From NCBI RefSeq assembly GCF_900107935.1, contig NZ_FNVG01000002.1:124001-188000 (forward strand): a stretch of 64,000 bases of DNA, read 5' to 3'. This stretch comes from Vibrio hangzhouensis. Lineage in GTDB: Bacteria > Pseudomonadota > Gammaproteobacteria > Enterobacterales > Vibrionaceae. The notes beneath the pieces were generated by a model. It was not told where the DNA came from. It was given only the letters and a program-made list of their open reading frames with translations, and ran no database searches. The position numbers were made by a program, and so were the translations under genes. Positions 24,664 through 33,815 of the stretch are shown here, one piece after another (the stretch's first letter is position 1; each line of letters opens with the position of its first letter).

Positions 24664-25479
24664 TCAAACACGGTCACTAAGTGCAGTAACCCGCTCATCA
24701 AATACTCGAAACACCTCATCCAAAGCCGCTGTCGCATCATCAAAATAGTCCACTGCGGCAACACTCGGGACAAGCACGAGTACTTTATTCTCTATAGTCC
24801 CGAGTAATCTCTTCACTGTCGGGTAATCTGAATGATTTTGTACGGTAACAAAGCGATGAATCGACTGATGCAGATACTTCAATCGAATTCGCTCAACACT
24901 GCTACATGCCGCTTTGGCTGCGACACCGGTGCCTAGTGCCCTCGCCTGCCCGACACACTCTGCGACCCTCAATAAATCATTCCATAACAATGCGATGGAC
25001 TCTCCCTCTTTCTGCGGCAGCTCCGTCAAACGGTAATGCTGGGCACACTCCTCCACTGACTCAAGCAGTGAGGCAAGCAGCTGATTGTGACTAAACAGAT
25101 TTTGCTCTGCCGACCACTTCTTAAACTGAACGCGAACTCTTGGCCAGTTTTCTTCAACACTGCGCCAGCTGTTGGTATTGCGGACACCATCATCCAAGCG
25201 AGCAAGTGTCTGCAGGTGGTTATTGATGTCGCTTTGCAGCGCTGGAAGCCGAGATTGCAATTTGTCGTCTCCACAAAGCACACCATTGGTGATCCCTCTG
25301 TGTTGCTGAATCGCCGCCAAAAGCTGTCGAAGTGTGGTTAAGTGCGCCAGTCCCGACTGCCTCACTTTTTGGCTCTTACTTAGCGCGCTTCCCCTTTTCC
25401 ACACAATAACAACAACGCCCAACGCGACAAAAAGCATAACAACAATAGCTTGAAGATTGGCCATTACTGTATCAATCAT
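24664..25479 (-). CDS. Membrane-anchored NIT-like (nitrate/nitrite-sensing-type) helical protein
   Basis: The 271-residue protein has one N-terminal transmembrane helix (residues 8-27, ending VWKRGSALSK) and then an all-helical domain. That domain contains QQHRGITNG (59-66), the sequence hallmark of the first helix of NIT-type sensor domains (Q-x-R-G-x-S/T), and long amphipathic helices. NIT domains normally sit inside chemoreceptors or kinases; here the domain is a separate protein. It is the second gene of a two-gene operon, 10 bp after a chemoreceptor that has no ligand domain of its own. A split receptor is the natural guess. Ligand unknown. Confidence 0.65.
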   Translation of the reverse strand: MIDTVMANLQAIVVMLFVALGVVVIVWKRGSALSKSQKVRQSGLAHLTTLRQLLAAIQQHRGITNGVLCGDDKLQSRLPALQSDINNHLQTLARLDDGVRNTNSWRSVEENWPRVRVQFKKWSAEQNLFSHNQLLASLLESVEECAQHYRLTELPQKEGESIALLWNDLLRVAECVGQARALGTGVAAKAACSSVERIRLKYLHQSIHRFVTVQNHSDYPTVKRLLGTIENKVLVLVPSVAAVDYFDDATAALDEVFRVFDERVTALSDRV

Positions 25480-25489
25480 TATTCACTCC

Positions 25490-26596
25490 CTATGCAGTAA
25501 GCTTTTCAAGGTGCTCAGCCACCTGAGCATTGTCAGCGGCGGTTTCGGCGTTGCGTTTTGCCGTCACCGCTACCTGCTCCATATTGCTTGATATTTCCTG
25601 AATCGCGATCGCCTGTTGCTCTGACGCTGCTGATACGCCAGCAACTTGATCGGTAATCGATGCCATGGAGACTCTCATCTCTTCCAGCGTGTTTTGAGCC
25701 ACTCGGGTCTGCTCAGTACAACGCGTGTTACCTTCACGAACTTGCCCTATCATTGCTGTGACCTCACTCATGCTTGAGGTCACTTGCTCAACATGGGAGG
25801 TAATGGCATTGGCAGACTCATGACTTCGCTTGGCAAGACGGCCGACTTCTTCGGCAACCACACTAAAACCGCGCCCATGTTCACCGGCTCGCGCGGCTTC
25901 AATCGCAGCGTTGAGTGCCAGTAGATTGGTTTGCTCGGCAATGTCGCGAATAAACTGTGACATCTCTGAAACGGTAGATAGATTGCTCTCTAGGGTGACA
26001 ATGCTCTTCGCCGTTGAGCCCACTTGAGACTCCACTTGCGCAACACTACTTTGAACGCTCACAAGCGCCTCATTGCCTTGCCCACAAAGTGTATTGCCTT
26101 GCTCAATTGCCTGTAAGGTTTGCTCAATGCGAGTTGAAACGTCCTCAATACTCTGTGAAATTTCCGTTGCGGCTGAAGCAGAAGAGAGCGTCGAGTCGGC
26201 CTGCATATCGCTGTCCTTAGCGGCATCAACTGCATTGCTTGCCAGCTCTTGTGCGCAAAACGCCATTTCTGAACGCACCGCTTCCGCTTTGCGTAGTTTT
26301 CGGAGCATTAGCTGATGAACATCATCTATGGAATGAAAGCTCGAATAAAGCAGTCCAAGTGATTGAGGAAAAGAAGGTGCCTCACCATGTTTTAGCTGCT
26401 GAAGGTAGTCATTGAGCACACGCACCTCTCGATTCAATGTAAGCAGCATCAACCATGACAACATCGTGGTGGATAGCAGTACTAGCCCCCCTGCTAACAT
26501 GGCGTCGAACGCAAACAGCGCCAACGATGAAAGCAGCACTAACAGGATGAGCAAGTTGAGTATGTTTAATGGTGTTGTACGTAAGATAAGTATCAT
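25490..26596 (-). CDS. Methyl-accepting chemotaxis protein without a ligand-binding domain
   Basis: The 368-residue protein begins with two closely spaced hydrophobic segments (residues 10-55) and passes straight into the cytoplasmic signalling helices. The hairpin tip is intact ([37 protein letters not shown]), so it should couple to CheA/CheW. The periplasmic loop between the membrane segments is only a few residues, and there is no clear HAMP or PAS domain. Sensing must therefore come from the membrane or a partner, most obviously the NIT-like protein encoded 10 bp downstream. Confidence 0.88.
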   Translation of the reverse strand: MILILRTTPLNILNLLILLVLLSSLALFAFDAMLAGGLVLLSTTMLSWLMLLTLNREVRVLNDYLQQLKHGEAPSFPQSLGLLYSSFHSIDDVHQLMLRKLRKAEAVRSEMAFCAQELASNAVDAAKDSDMQADSTLSSASAATEISQSIEDVSTRIEQTLQAIEQGNTLCGQGNEALVSVQSSVAQVESQVGSTAKSIVTLESNLSTVSEMSQFIRDIAEQTNLLALNAAIEAARAGEHGRGFSVVAEEVGRLAKRSHESANAITSHVEQVTSSMSEVTAMIGQVREGNTRCTEQTRVAQNTLEEMRVSMASITDQVAGVSAASEQQAIAIQEISSNMEQVAVTAKRNAETAADNAQVAEHLEKLTA

Positions 26597-26814
26597 CTTT
26601 CCCCTCCCTGGCTAAAGGCCCACTCTCTTTATGTCTATGATTGAACTGCAACTTTCATTCCAGACAAAAGTTGGCAAGAGAAATTGTATCGATACTGAGC
26701 GGCACTAAGGCCTGCGTGAGAATTGACGGTTGCACGTTAAGTGTGCTCGGTTCGGCTAATGAGGGGCATTGCACAGTAAAAGTGCAAAATATTGATAGAA
26801 ATGCGAACTGAAGA

Positions 26815-26840
26815 AAATGGCGACCCTAGGGCCGCCATTT
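26815..26840 (-). terminator. Terminator downstream of the 50-residue ORF
   Basis: AAATGGCG / CGCCATTT pair, extended inward by CCC/GGG across one mismatch. On the minus strand the stem is followed by TTTTCTT. Confidence 0.7.
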
Positions 26841-26864
26841 CAAAGAAGAACTCAGCGTCAGAAA

Positions 26865-27017
26865 TTACGCTTTTTGTAGGTCTTTAGCAGGGTAAGTCAA
26901 AGACATGCCGTCCACTTCAACGCGAACATAGAAACCGCCACTGCTCAAGCCTGTCACGACCATTTTACCAAGATCGATACCTTTTGTTGCAACAACAACA
27001 TCATCAATAGCAAACAT
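26865..27017 (-). CDS. Small uncharacterised protein (50 residues)
   Basis: A short complete gene on the minus strand. ATG 27017 is preceded by AAGGG seven bases upstream, and TAA (26865) is followed 25 bp later by a terminator hairpin. The peptide starts MFAIDDVVVATKGIDLGKM and continues with GGFYVRVEVDGMSLTYPAKDL. That alternates like a small beta-barrel (SH3/OB-like: 'd.V.v...GidlG..VtGl..gg.yV...d'). It has its own promoter region, separated from the upstream agmatinase-family gene by a terminator. Function unknown; I recognise no family. Confidence 0.72.
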   Translation of the reverse strand: MFAIDDVVVATKGIDLGKMVVTGLSSGGFYVRVEVDGMSLTYPAKDLQKA

Positions 27018-27141
27018 TTTAAACCCTTAATTGGAAATAAGATTAACAGCAATCTTTCTGCGCTATTGAAACAAAAGAAAAGCGAAGGGACTAATCTGAT
27101 TTTTTGTCGTGTAGACAACGTTTTTTTGTGCATTTTCAAGC

Positions 27142-27169
27142 AAAAAAACCACCGTAGAAACGGTGGTTT
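27142..27169 (-). terminator. Terminator of the agmatinase-family gene
   Basis: AAACCACCG / CGGTGGTTT form a 9-bp stem with a 6-nt loop. On the minus strand it is followed by a run of seven T residues. Confidence 0.9.
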
Positions 27170-27190
27170 ATTAGATTCAATGGCGTCAGA

Positions 27191-28342
27191 TTACAGTGAT
27201 ACAGAGCCGAATGCCTGGTGCCAAACTGTGTGACGGTTTTCACCACCATTCTCTTTCTTACGCTCTTCAGCCAACCAGCAAAGTAGTTCCCAACCGAAGC
27301 CAGCAGCAATGATGCCGTCTTTATCTGTTGGGTCAGTGTCTGGCGTATATTCAGCGACATCAGCGCCAACAAGACGAACTTTACCAGATGCCTTCACTTT
27401 ACGGATGATGTCGTAAACCTGAAGGTGTGTCAGACCAAATGGATCTGGGCTTGAGTTAGAACGACAGAACGCAGTATCAAGAGCATCCAGGTCGAAGGTG
27501 AAGTAAACCGGACCGCCATCGCCACATAGTTCGATAATCTTGTCTGCTACTGCATCAACGCCTTGCTCGTATACTTCATTAGTAGTGAAGCCAGTAGTAC
27601 CAAATGCAATGTGGTTACCTTTAACCAATGCAGTTTGACGACCACGCATACCGATCTGAACGGTACGCTCTGGATCCGCCAGGCCTTCAGAGTACAGTTT
27701 TGGCAACCAGTGACCCGAAGTATATGGATAGTCAAAGTCAGCTCGAGTTGACAAGTCATAGTGCGCATCGAAGTGGATAACGCGAAGAGGACCATACTTC
27801 TCACCCAGAGCACGCATTGTTGGGTAAGGGATTGTGTGGTCACCACCAAATACTAGTGGCGTACAATCTTTTTCAACAACCATGTGGTGAAGAAGCTCTG
27901 TCAGCTGTTCAACTTCAGCTTTCAGCTCGAATTGACCCAGGCTATCCCAGTTACCATAGTCTGAGATACGGCACCACTCAAATGGAATTTCACCATTGTC
28001 GCCCACTGTGCCCATACCCATTTTACTCAGGTGGCGTAGACGCTGTGGTGCAAACTTGTGAGATGAACCTGTAGGAGAACACTTTTCGATGCCCATACCG
28101 TAGATAACAACATCGGTGTTGTCTAAGTCTTGAGAAAAAGGTGCCTGATAGAAACCAAGATAATCTTTATTGATAAAGCTCATCTGCTCAATACCTTTAC
28201 CGCCGCCTTGCTCTTTTACACGAGCCAGGTAAGCCGCTACTTCCGGTTCCAGGTTATCTGCAGCAGATACGTTTTCCCAGATGTGCTTATACTTCGCGAC
28301 TTTCTCCGGGTCAATTGCTGGCCACTTCTTAACGTTAGACAT
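27191..28342 (-). CDS. Ureohydrolase (agmatinase/arginase family)
   Basis: Start set at ATG 28342 behind GAGAGG, giving 383 residues. The di-manganese site is complete: FGGDHTIPY (GGDH), VIHFDAHYDL (DAHxD) and FTFDLDALDTAF (SxDxDxxDP-type). The family hydrolyses agmatine, arginine, guanidinobutyrate and related guanidines to urea plus an amine. With about 80 extra residues compared with E. coli SpeB and the sequence NSSPDPFGLT, the exact substrate is unclear, and agmatine is only the default. A promoter-proximal repeat of GTAAACT lies upstream, and the TolB/TPR regulator-like gene precedes it on the same strand. Confidence 0.87.
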   Translation of the reverse strand: MSNVKKWPAIDPEKVAKYKHIWENVSAADNLEPEVAAYLARVKEQGGGKGIEQMSFINKDYLGFYQAPFSQDLDNTDVVIYGMGIEKCSPTGSSHKFAPQRLRHLSKMGMGTVGDNGEIPFEWCRISDYGNWDSLGQFELKAEVEQLTELLHHMVVEKDCTPLVFGGDHTIPYPTMRALGEKYGPLRVIHFDAHYDLSTRADFDYPYTSGHWLPKLYSEGLADPERTVQIGMRGRQTALVKGNHIAFGTTGFTTNEVYEQGVDAVADKIIELCGDGGPVYFTFDLDALDTAFCRSNSSPDPFGLTHLQVYDIIRKVKASGKVRLVGADVAEYTPDTDPTDKDGIIAAGFGWELLCWLAEERKKENGGENRHTVWHQAFGSVSL

Positions 28343-28415
28343 GTTGTTGCCTCTCTTTTCTGTAAGTATGACCATCTTAGCCATACCCAGAAAAAAAAGT
28401 AGTAACAGGGGGTAT

Positions 28416-28442
28416 AGTTTACCTGAGTAAACTACGTAAACT
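28416..28442. promoter_or_regulatory. Operator-like inverted/direct repeat upstream of the ureohydrolase gene
   Basis: AGTTTAC (28416-28422) and GTAAACT (28427-28433) form a perfect 7-bp inverted repeat with spacer CTGA. A second GTAAACT follows at 28436-28442. The group lies about 75-100 bp upstream of the ureohydrolase ATG. The binding protein is unknown; the neighbouring regulator-like gene is one candidate. Confidence 0.5.
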
Positions 28443-28456
28443 GGCCGCTTTACCTT

Positions 28457-30040
28457 TTATATTTCAGTAAATTGCGTTACTAAGGCCAGTCGGGCATTAT
28501 CCAGGGTTTCGCTCAACTCTCTGTCCAGAAAAATAGTGTTCAGCAATTGCTCTGCTACCACTGACGCATTAGGCAAGATAGCCAGAGCTTCCTGCCAATG
28601 TTGCTCGGCCAACGACTCTTGCTGCGCGACCTTGTAAATGAGCGCAAGCAAAATCGCTTGCAGAGGATTGCCCTCAAAATAGAACAGCTCAATACTGCTG
28701 AGTGCTGACTCCATATCACCCAGCTTTACCGCATTCAGTGCATTAGCCAGCTTTAGCCAGCTCGGATAATAGTCCTCTCGCACAGAGATTTGACGTAAGA
28801 TATTGAGTCCAAAATCGAAGTTACCGGATAGGCAAACCAGCCACCCTGCCGCACCCAAAGTATACGTCGAGCCTGGGTTTAGCTGCATAATGCGTTCTGC
28901 ACAACCCGCTACACGCTGCGGCTTTTGCGTGAGCAGCGCCCACCAGGCTTGTGCCAGAAGCACTTCGTTATTCAGTGGTGCATAATCCAACGCCTTAGCA
29001 ACCAAAAGCGAACACTTTTCCTGTGCCTGCTCTAAAGTCACTTCGCCAAACATAAAGGAGTCACAATAGAGCTGTGACAGTATTGCTAACGACTGGGCAT
29101 CAGAAGCATAAGGACCTGCGACCAAACGTTCAAACAAATCACGAATATCGTGCAACCCCTCACGTGTCATTCGAGTCAAATACTCAAGATAACAAAGGCG
29201 AGCCTGATAACCATCAAGATCGGTTAGTCCACCGCGCTTCACTTCGGCGTATTCGTGCAGCGAAATGCACCCGTAAGCTGAACCTACTTTGCTCGCGATA
29301 AGCACGACTAGGCGGTCCTGCTCCTGATAGAGCGTAGATTCATCCGAAACACACTCAAATCGTTCACTCCAGACCTGACGCCCCTGTTCAGTTTCACTTA
29401 ATGTGACGGTGAGTCGTATCTTGTCCCCCACTACACGGGAGGTACCTGAAAGCAGGTATTTTGCATTGAGTTCGGCTTTGATTTCACTTAGAGACGGTTT
29501 AGACCTGACCAGTTCATCGACACGTAATGATGATAGAACGGTCAACTGCTCGAACTTAGACAGGGCCAGATTGAGCTCTTGGTGAAAGCTATTCACCATG
29601 CTTAATGTTTCCGCCGCCACCCCATTATCCAAGCAGGTAAATGGCAACACAGCAATAGCGGGAGATGCATCCTCAATCACAATGGGAACTGGTACAGTCA
29701 ATGAGTCGTCAACCAGCTCAAAACTTGGCTGATAACTGCCTTTCGGGAGTGTGATTTTTACCAAGATGTTCTCTGGCTGAGACTGATAATAGGCATCCAG
29801 TGATTTTCGCAACTTAGAGGCTTGCATACGGACTATCGGGTCTACTGCCGGATCAAAATCCTCCGCCTTGCCAAATAGCTCAGTGGCAATGGTGTATTGC
29901 TTAAGTCTGTCGCCTCTCCCCTCTGAAGTTTGCTCTACTATGTAACGCAAAAAGGATGACAGTTTTGGAGAAGAATGGAAAAGAGAATGAGAGAGAATCT
30001 TTTCTAACGTGTTGATTATTTGCTGCTCTGTCGGGGCCAT
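28457..30040 (-). CDS. Putative regulator: winged-helix-like N-terminus, TolB/FlgO-like domain and TPR-like C-terminus
   Basis: The 527-residue soluble protein has three parts. Residues 1-110 follow a consensus I know from large sensor/cyclase-type proteins (SPKLSSFLRYIVEQ, LKQYTIATELFGK, FDPAVDPIVRMQASKLRKSL, ITLPKGSYQPSFE), thought to be DNA-binding-like. Residues 125-260 are TolB-N/FlgO-like (ASPAIAVLPF ... LSGTSRVVGDKIRLTVTL). The rest is alpha-helical TPR-like. There is no membrane segment. It is transcribed toward the ureohydrolase gene, with a 114-bp gap that contains an operator-like repeat. Function unproven. Confidence 0.7.
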   Translation of the reverse strand: MAPTEQQIINTLEKILSHSLFHSSPKLSSFLRYIVEQTSEGRGDRLKQYTIATELFGKAEDFDPAVDPIVRMQASKLRKSLDAYYQSQPENILVKITLPKGSYQPSFELVDDSLTVPVPIVIEDASPAIAVLPFTCLDNGVAAETLSMVNSFHQELNLALSKFEQLTVLSSLRVDELVRSKPSLSEIKAELNAKYLLSGTSRVVGDKIRLTVTLSETEQGRQVWSERFECVSDESTLYQEQDRLVVLIASKVGSAYGCISLHEYAEVKRGGLTDLDGYQARLCYLEYLTRMTREGLHDIRDLFERLVAGPYASDAQSLAILSQLYCDSFMFGEVTLEQAQEKCSLLVAKALDYAPLNNEVLLAQAWWALLTQKPQRVAGCAERIMQLNPGSTYTLGAAGWLVCLSGNFDFGLNILRQISVREDYYPSWLKLANALNAVKLGDMESALSSIELFYFEGNPLQAILLALIYKVAQQESLAEQHWQEALAILPNASVVAEQLLNTIFLDRELSETLDNARLALVTQFTEI

Positions 30041-30114
30041 ACAAGAAATTCACCTAGTTCCAGTCGACTGTATTCTAGCAGTTTGTCTCTGATAGCCCAA
30101 CTTCCGTCGTTACC

Positions 30115-30660
30115 TTATTGACTCACCAATACCTCTGAAACCACTTCATAGCGCACACCAGTATCAGTCAATGTGCTTTCCATTAGTGCCACTGATTTCA
30201 CCGGATAAGACGCAGGACTCTCGGGTGCTTCTCCTCGGATGGAACCGAGGCAACCTTTGTCCAACAGACATAGGTTGCGCCCCAAAGTAATATGTGGCAC
30301 ATACGCTCGCTTTTCGACAGAAAACCCTTGCTGCAGCAATGCCTGATTAAGCTGAGCCTGCAGTGCCATCAAACTATCATCCTTTTCTACTTTAAGGTGA
30401 ACAATCGCATGAGAAGGATGACCGAAGTACCCTACCCGACTGGCTCGCAAGTGGGTTGGAATCAAGGTTAGTTCGGAGAGTATCGATAGCAGAGAGTTTA
30501 CCTGCAGCTCATGAACCTCACCAAGAAACGCCAGAGTAATATGAAAATTGACCGCATTTGTATAACGCCCTTTGCGCGTCACCTTCTTAACCTGCTCCTG
30601 AACGCTGATAAGCTTGTCCTTATCACTGGGCATCAAAGTTATCGCAAAGAATAGGCGCAT
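30115..30660 (-). CDS. thpR: RNA 2',3'-cyclic phosphodiesterase (2'-5' RNA ligase family)
   Basis: The 181-residue 2H-phosphoesterase has both catalytic motifs, H40-I-T42 (FHITLAFLG) and H123-I-T125 (PHITLGRN). ThpR opens 2',3'-cyclic phosphates on RNA and can form or break 2'-5' linkages. It lies 17 bp downstream of the MalY-type gene on the same strand and may be co-transcribed with it. Confidence 0.92.
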   Translation of the reverse strand: MRLFFAITLMPSDKDKLISVQEQVKKVTRKGRYTNAVNFHITLAFLGEVHELQVNSLLSILSELTLIPTHLRASRVGYFGHPSHAIVHLKVEKDDSLMALQAQLNQALLQQGFSVEKRAYVPHITLGRNLCLLDKGCLGSIRGEAPESPASYPVKSVALMESTLTDTGVRYEVVSEVLVSQ

Positions 30661-30677
30661 CGGTTGCTCCTGAAGGG

Positions 30678-31850
30678 TTAACTTTCAATGCCAAACACGG
30701 TTTGCAGGCGTTTTACCGCTTCCAAAACCCGGGGTCGGGGCGTAGCGAAGTTAAAGCGTAGAAACGATTCTCCGCCCAAGCCGAACGAATCACCGTGATT
30801 TGCGGCTATCTTTGCGCCATCTTGTACTTTTGTAATCACTTGCTGAGCAGACAACCCTGTCCCGCTGAAGTCAACCCAGGCCAGATAAGTGGCTTCAAGA
30901 GGCATAGACTTCACACCAGGTATCGCATTAACACCTTCATCAAATAAACGACGGTTCTCATCCAGATAGTCGATCAGTGCTTTGAGCCAGGCTTCACCAT
31001 GTTCATAGGCCGCCGTTGCCATAAGCATACCGATTCTATTTGGTCCGACACCGGCTGCATTGAGCACCGAAGTAAAGCGCTCGCGCAGAATCGGGCTTGG
31101 CACGATCACCGCCCCTGTGAGGGCTGAAGCAATATTGAAGGTTTTGGTCGTCGCGGCCAGTATTACCATGTTGTCTATAAATTGTGGAGCGGCATTGACT
31201 GCGTTAACGTGCTTGAAAGGCGGAAATACCAAGTCATGATGAATTTCATCCACTACGAGGACCATCTGATGTCGGTCGCAAAACTCTGCCACCTCCAAAA
31301 TTTCTTGCTGACTCCAGACTCGTCCACCGGGATTGTGCGGCGAGCAAAGTATCACCATCTTTTCACAGCCATCCAGTCGTGCTTCCAGCGCCGCTAAGTC
31401 CATACGATACTTACCATTCGTTTCGACCAGCTGACTCTCCACTACTCGACGTTGATTGGCTTTAATAACTCGTGAGAAAGCGTGATAGACCGGAGTAAAT
31501 AAAATCACGCCGTCATCTGGCTGGGTATAGGCCTGTACACACAGCGCCGTACCCTGAACCAAGCCTGCACAAGTTACAATCCAGTCAGGTTCGACATGCC
31601 AGTCATGACGACGGGACATCCAATGAATGACCGATTGCTTGTAGTTGCTATCGTCTCCGAAGTAACCATTGACACCATTGGTTGCCGCCGCGACCAACGC
31701 GTCGTTAACGGCGGGAGGAGCCTTGAAATCCATGTCAGCCACCCACATTGGCAAACCTTCGCTGACGGGCACCCCGAATGTAGACTCCATTTCATCCCAC
31801 TTCGCCGAATGAGTCCCGACACGTTCTACTATTTCATCAAAATCAAACAT
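30678..31850 (-). CDS. PLP-dependent aminotransferase/C-S lyase, MalY/PatB type
   Basis: A fold-type I PLP enzyme of 390 residues from ATG 31850. The Schiff-base lysine is K236 (ATTKTFNIA). Other marks are WVADMDF near the N-terminus (MalY/PatB signature), CSPHNPGGRVW and DEIHHDL. MalY/PatB enzymes cleave cystathionine or cysteine to pyruvate/homocysteine or H2S and ammonia. In E. coli MalY also represses the maltose system by binding MalT. The start is placed five codons inside the open frame because the first four codons are an ATG-GTA/GTG run without a ribosome binding site. Confidence 0.9.
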   Translation of the reverse strand: MFDFDEIVERVGTHSAKWDEMESTFGVPVSEGLPMWVADMDFKAPPAVNDALVAAATNGVNGYFGDDSNYKQSVIHWMSRRHDWHVEPDWIVTCAGLVQGTALCVQAYTQPDDGVILFTPVYHAFSRVIKANQRRVVESQLVETNGKYRMDLAALEARLDGCEKMVILCSPHNPGGRVWSQQEILEVAEFCDRHQMVLVVDEIHHDLVFPPFKHVNAVNAAPQFIDNMVILAATTKTFNIASALTGAVIVPSPILRERFTSVLNAAGVGPNRIGMLMATAAYEHGEAWLKALIDYLDENRRLFDEGVNAIPGVKSMPLEATYLAWVDFSGTGLSAQQVITKVQDGAKIAANHGDSFGLGGESFLRFNFATPRPRVLEAVKRLQTVFGIES

Positions 31851-31943
31851 TACTACTACCACTATCGTCCCTAATGAGTACAGCCAGTGTAACCTGTTGC
31901 ATCAAACTCATCTAGCCTGAGAATTGTGGACTACTTACTCCGT

Positions 31944-32363
31944 TTAGCAACACATGGTCAGCTGTCGATGCCCTGTATGGGGATCAGTGGACTCATCGAC
32001 GATAGCGAAACCACAACGGTGGTAGAATCCAATAGCGCGACAATTATCTTTATATACAGACAACGACAACGACTCTCTTCTCTTTTGGGCATCCTGAAGC
32101 AGGGTCATCCCGATACCGCTTCCCTGAGCCTGTGGCGAAACAAACAGAGCGGCGAGCGTATCGTCTACCAGACTGTAAAAGCCCAGTATTTTGCTCGCTT
32201 GTTCATAGACATAGGTTTCAGAGTTGGGTAGGTACTGGTCTCGCATATCTTTAAGGCGCTCATGCCAGAAAAACGGCTCGACGAAACAGTGCGCCTCTAC
32301 CGATGCTCTCAACCAGATTTTCAGTACGCTCTCTCTGTCTTCACTGCGATATTCTCTGATCAT
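31944..32363 (-). CDS. GNAT acetyltransferase, YjaB-like
   Basis: Start set at ATG 32363 (IREYRSEDRESVLKIW), giving 139 residues; the 39 codons before it are not protein-like. The layout follows E. coli YjaB: W-x-R-A-S-V-E-A-H-x-F near the start, LPNSETYVYE, LAALFVSPQAQGSGIGMTLLQDA (acetyl-CoA loop) and SVYKDNCRAIGFYHRCGF. The substrate is unknown. It is a single gene between malY-type and lhgO. Confidence 0.85.
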   Translation of the reverse strand: MIREYRSEDRESVLKIWLRASVEAHCFVEPFFWHERLKDMRDQYLPNSETYVYEQASKILGFYSLVDDTLAALFVSPQAQGSGIGMTLLQDAQKRRESLSLSVYKDNCRAIGFYHRCGFAIVDESTDPHTGHRQLTMCC

Positions 32364-32567
32364 GTCTCTGTTCCAAATCCCTTTTTTAATTTCTGTAAGA
32401 TGCGAGTCGCTCTTCGAAGTCACTCTATACAAGGTAGGCTGATGCCAACACCCAGTACTGTCTTCCTGACTCTTCCCCATTGATAGGCGACAAATACGCC
32501 TTCAATATTAGCCGGAATTTCGACATTGTGGAGCCGGTGAACACTTCGCTGACCAATTTTTGTTCAT

Positions 32568-33782
32568 TTATTGGGAGGCAGAGAGTTTGTCACAAATATA
32601 CTCGCCAATTGGAATGGCCGATGTGGCCGCCGGCGACGGTGCATTGCAGACATGAAGGCTTCGCGGCGTTTCGGCAAACAGAAAGTCATGAACCAGAGTG
32701 CCGTCTTTCATAACCGCTTGGGCACGAACTCCCGTCGGGTAAGGCTCCAGATCGCCAAGTTGAATCGAAGGGCAGTATTTGCCCACCAGCTTAAGGTATC
32801 CTCGCTTCCAGTGGGAATTTCTAAACTCTTTGATGCCTGTCCATAGGTGCTTCCAACTAACACGCCAAAAACCAGAATAGGTTAACATCTGCCAACAGTC
32901 CGTCAGACTGATATTGACTCGACCATAGCCTTCTCGCTTCCAGCCCTGCACCGCATTGGGTCCCACAGTTACCGATCCATCAATCATTCTTGTGAGATGC
33001 ACTCCAAGAAACGGTAAGTCGGGATCGGGAATTGGATAGATAAGATGCTTGACGATGTCACGGTGCTTGTCCGCTAACTTGAAGTACTCGCCACGATAGG
33101 GGACGATTTGAAAGTCGATTGGGATGCCAATCATGGCAGCCAGTCGATCCGCCATTAACCCACCGCAGGCGACCAGTTGTTTACACTGATAGGTCATCGA
33201 GTTGCCTGCATGATTGCAGTGCAGTTCAACACTCTCATTTCCCTCATGCATTGAATTAACCTGAGTCGCCAACACAACCTCTCCACCCAGTGCCTGAAAC
33301 TCTTCAGACATCTTTGCGGTGACTAACCGATAATCGACAATGCTGGTTGAGGGCACCAGTATCGCGCCAACACCGCTCACGTTAGGCTCTAATGCGTGGA
33401 GCTGCTTCTGATCCAGTAACTCGACGTCAATCTGGTTTTGTTGGCAGCGAACGTAGAGTGCTTTCATCCGTTGCTTCTCAGTCTCATCGGTGGCCACCAG
33501 CAACTTTCCGCAGTTTTCAACCGGGATACGGTGTTTAGCACAAAACGCCTTGGTCGCTGCGGCGCCGCGTTTACAGAAATCGGCTTTCAGACTTCCTGGT
33601 TGGTAATAGACACCAGCATGGATGACTCCGCTGTTATGCCCCGTCTGATGAAAAGCAAGCTGAGACTCTTTTTCGACCACCAGCACCGAGCAATCAGGTT
33701 GTCGTTGTTTCAGTTGCCAAGCCGTTGAAATTCCAACGATACCACCGCCTATCACTATGTAATCGTAGAGCCTGTTCATCAC
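32568..33782 (-). CDS. lhgO: L-2-hydroxyglutarate oxidase/dehydrogenase
   Basis: The 404-residue FAD enzyme of the DAO family has the dinucleotide-binding motif GGGIVG (G12-x-G14-x-x-G17) followed by a ribose-binding acidic residue (VVEKES). LhgO-specific segments are HQTGHNSGVIHAGVYY, PSTSIVDYRLV, PYRGEYFKL and HLTRMIDGSVTVGPNAV. LhgO oxidises L-2-hydroxyglutarate to 2-oxoglutarate, passing electrons to the quinone pool. In E. coli it sits in csiD-lhgO-gabDTP; here none of those genes is adjacent. It is followed closely on the same strand by the YjaB-like gene. Confidence 0.93.
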   Translation of the reverse strand: MMNRLYDYIVIGGGIVGISTAWQLKQRQPDCSVLVVEKESQLAFHQTGHNSGVIHAGVYYQPGSLKADFCKRGAAATKAFCAKHRIPVENCGKLLVATDETEKQRMKALYVRCQQNQIDVELLDQKQLHALEPNVSGVGAILVPSTSIVDYRLVTAKMSEEFQALGGEVVLATQVNSMHEGNESVELHCNHAGNSMTYQCKQLVACGGLMADRLAAMIGIPIDFQIVPYRGEYFKLADKHRDIVKHLIYPIPDPDLPFLGVHLTRMIDGSVTVGPNAVQGWKREGYGRVNISLTDCWQMLTYSGFWRVSWKHLWTGIKEFRNSHWKRGYLKLVGKYCPSIQLGDLEPYPTGVRAQAVMKDGTLVHDFLFAETPRSLHVCNAPSPAATSAIPIGEYICDKLSASQ

Positions 33783-33815
33783 GTTTCCCTGTGAAATTTA
33801 AGTGCTTACACCACC

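Noticed and set aside
32480..32567. Extra coding sequence upstream of the YjaB-like GNAT start
   Set aside because: The in-frame codons before ATG 32363 lack homology-like sequence, and the known family starts at the equivalent of 32363.
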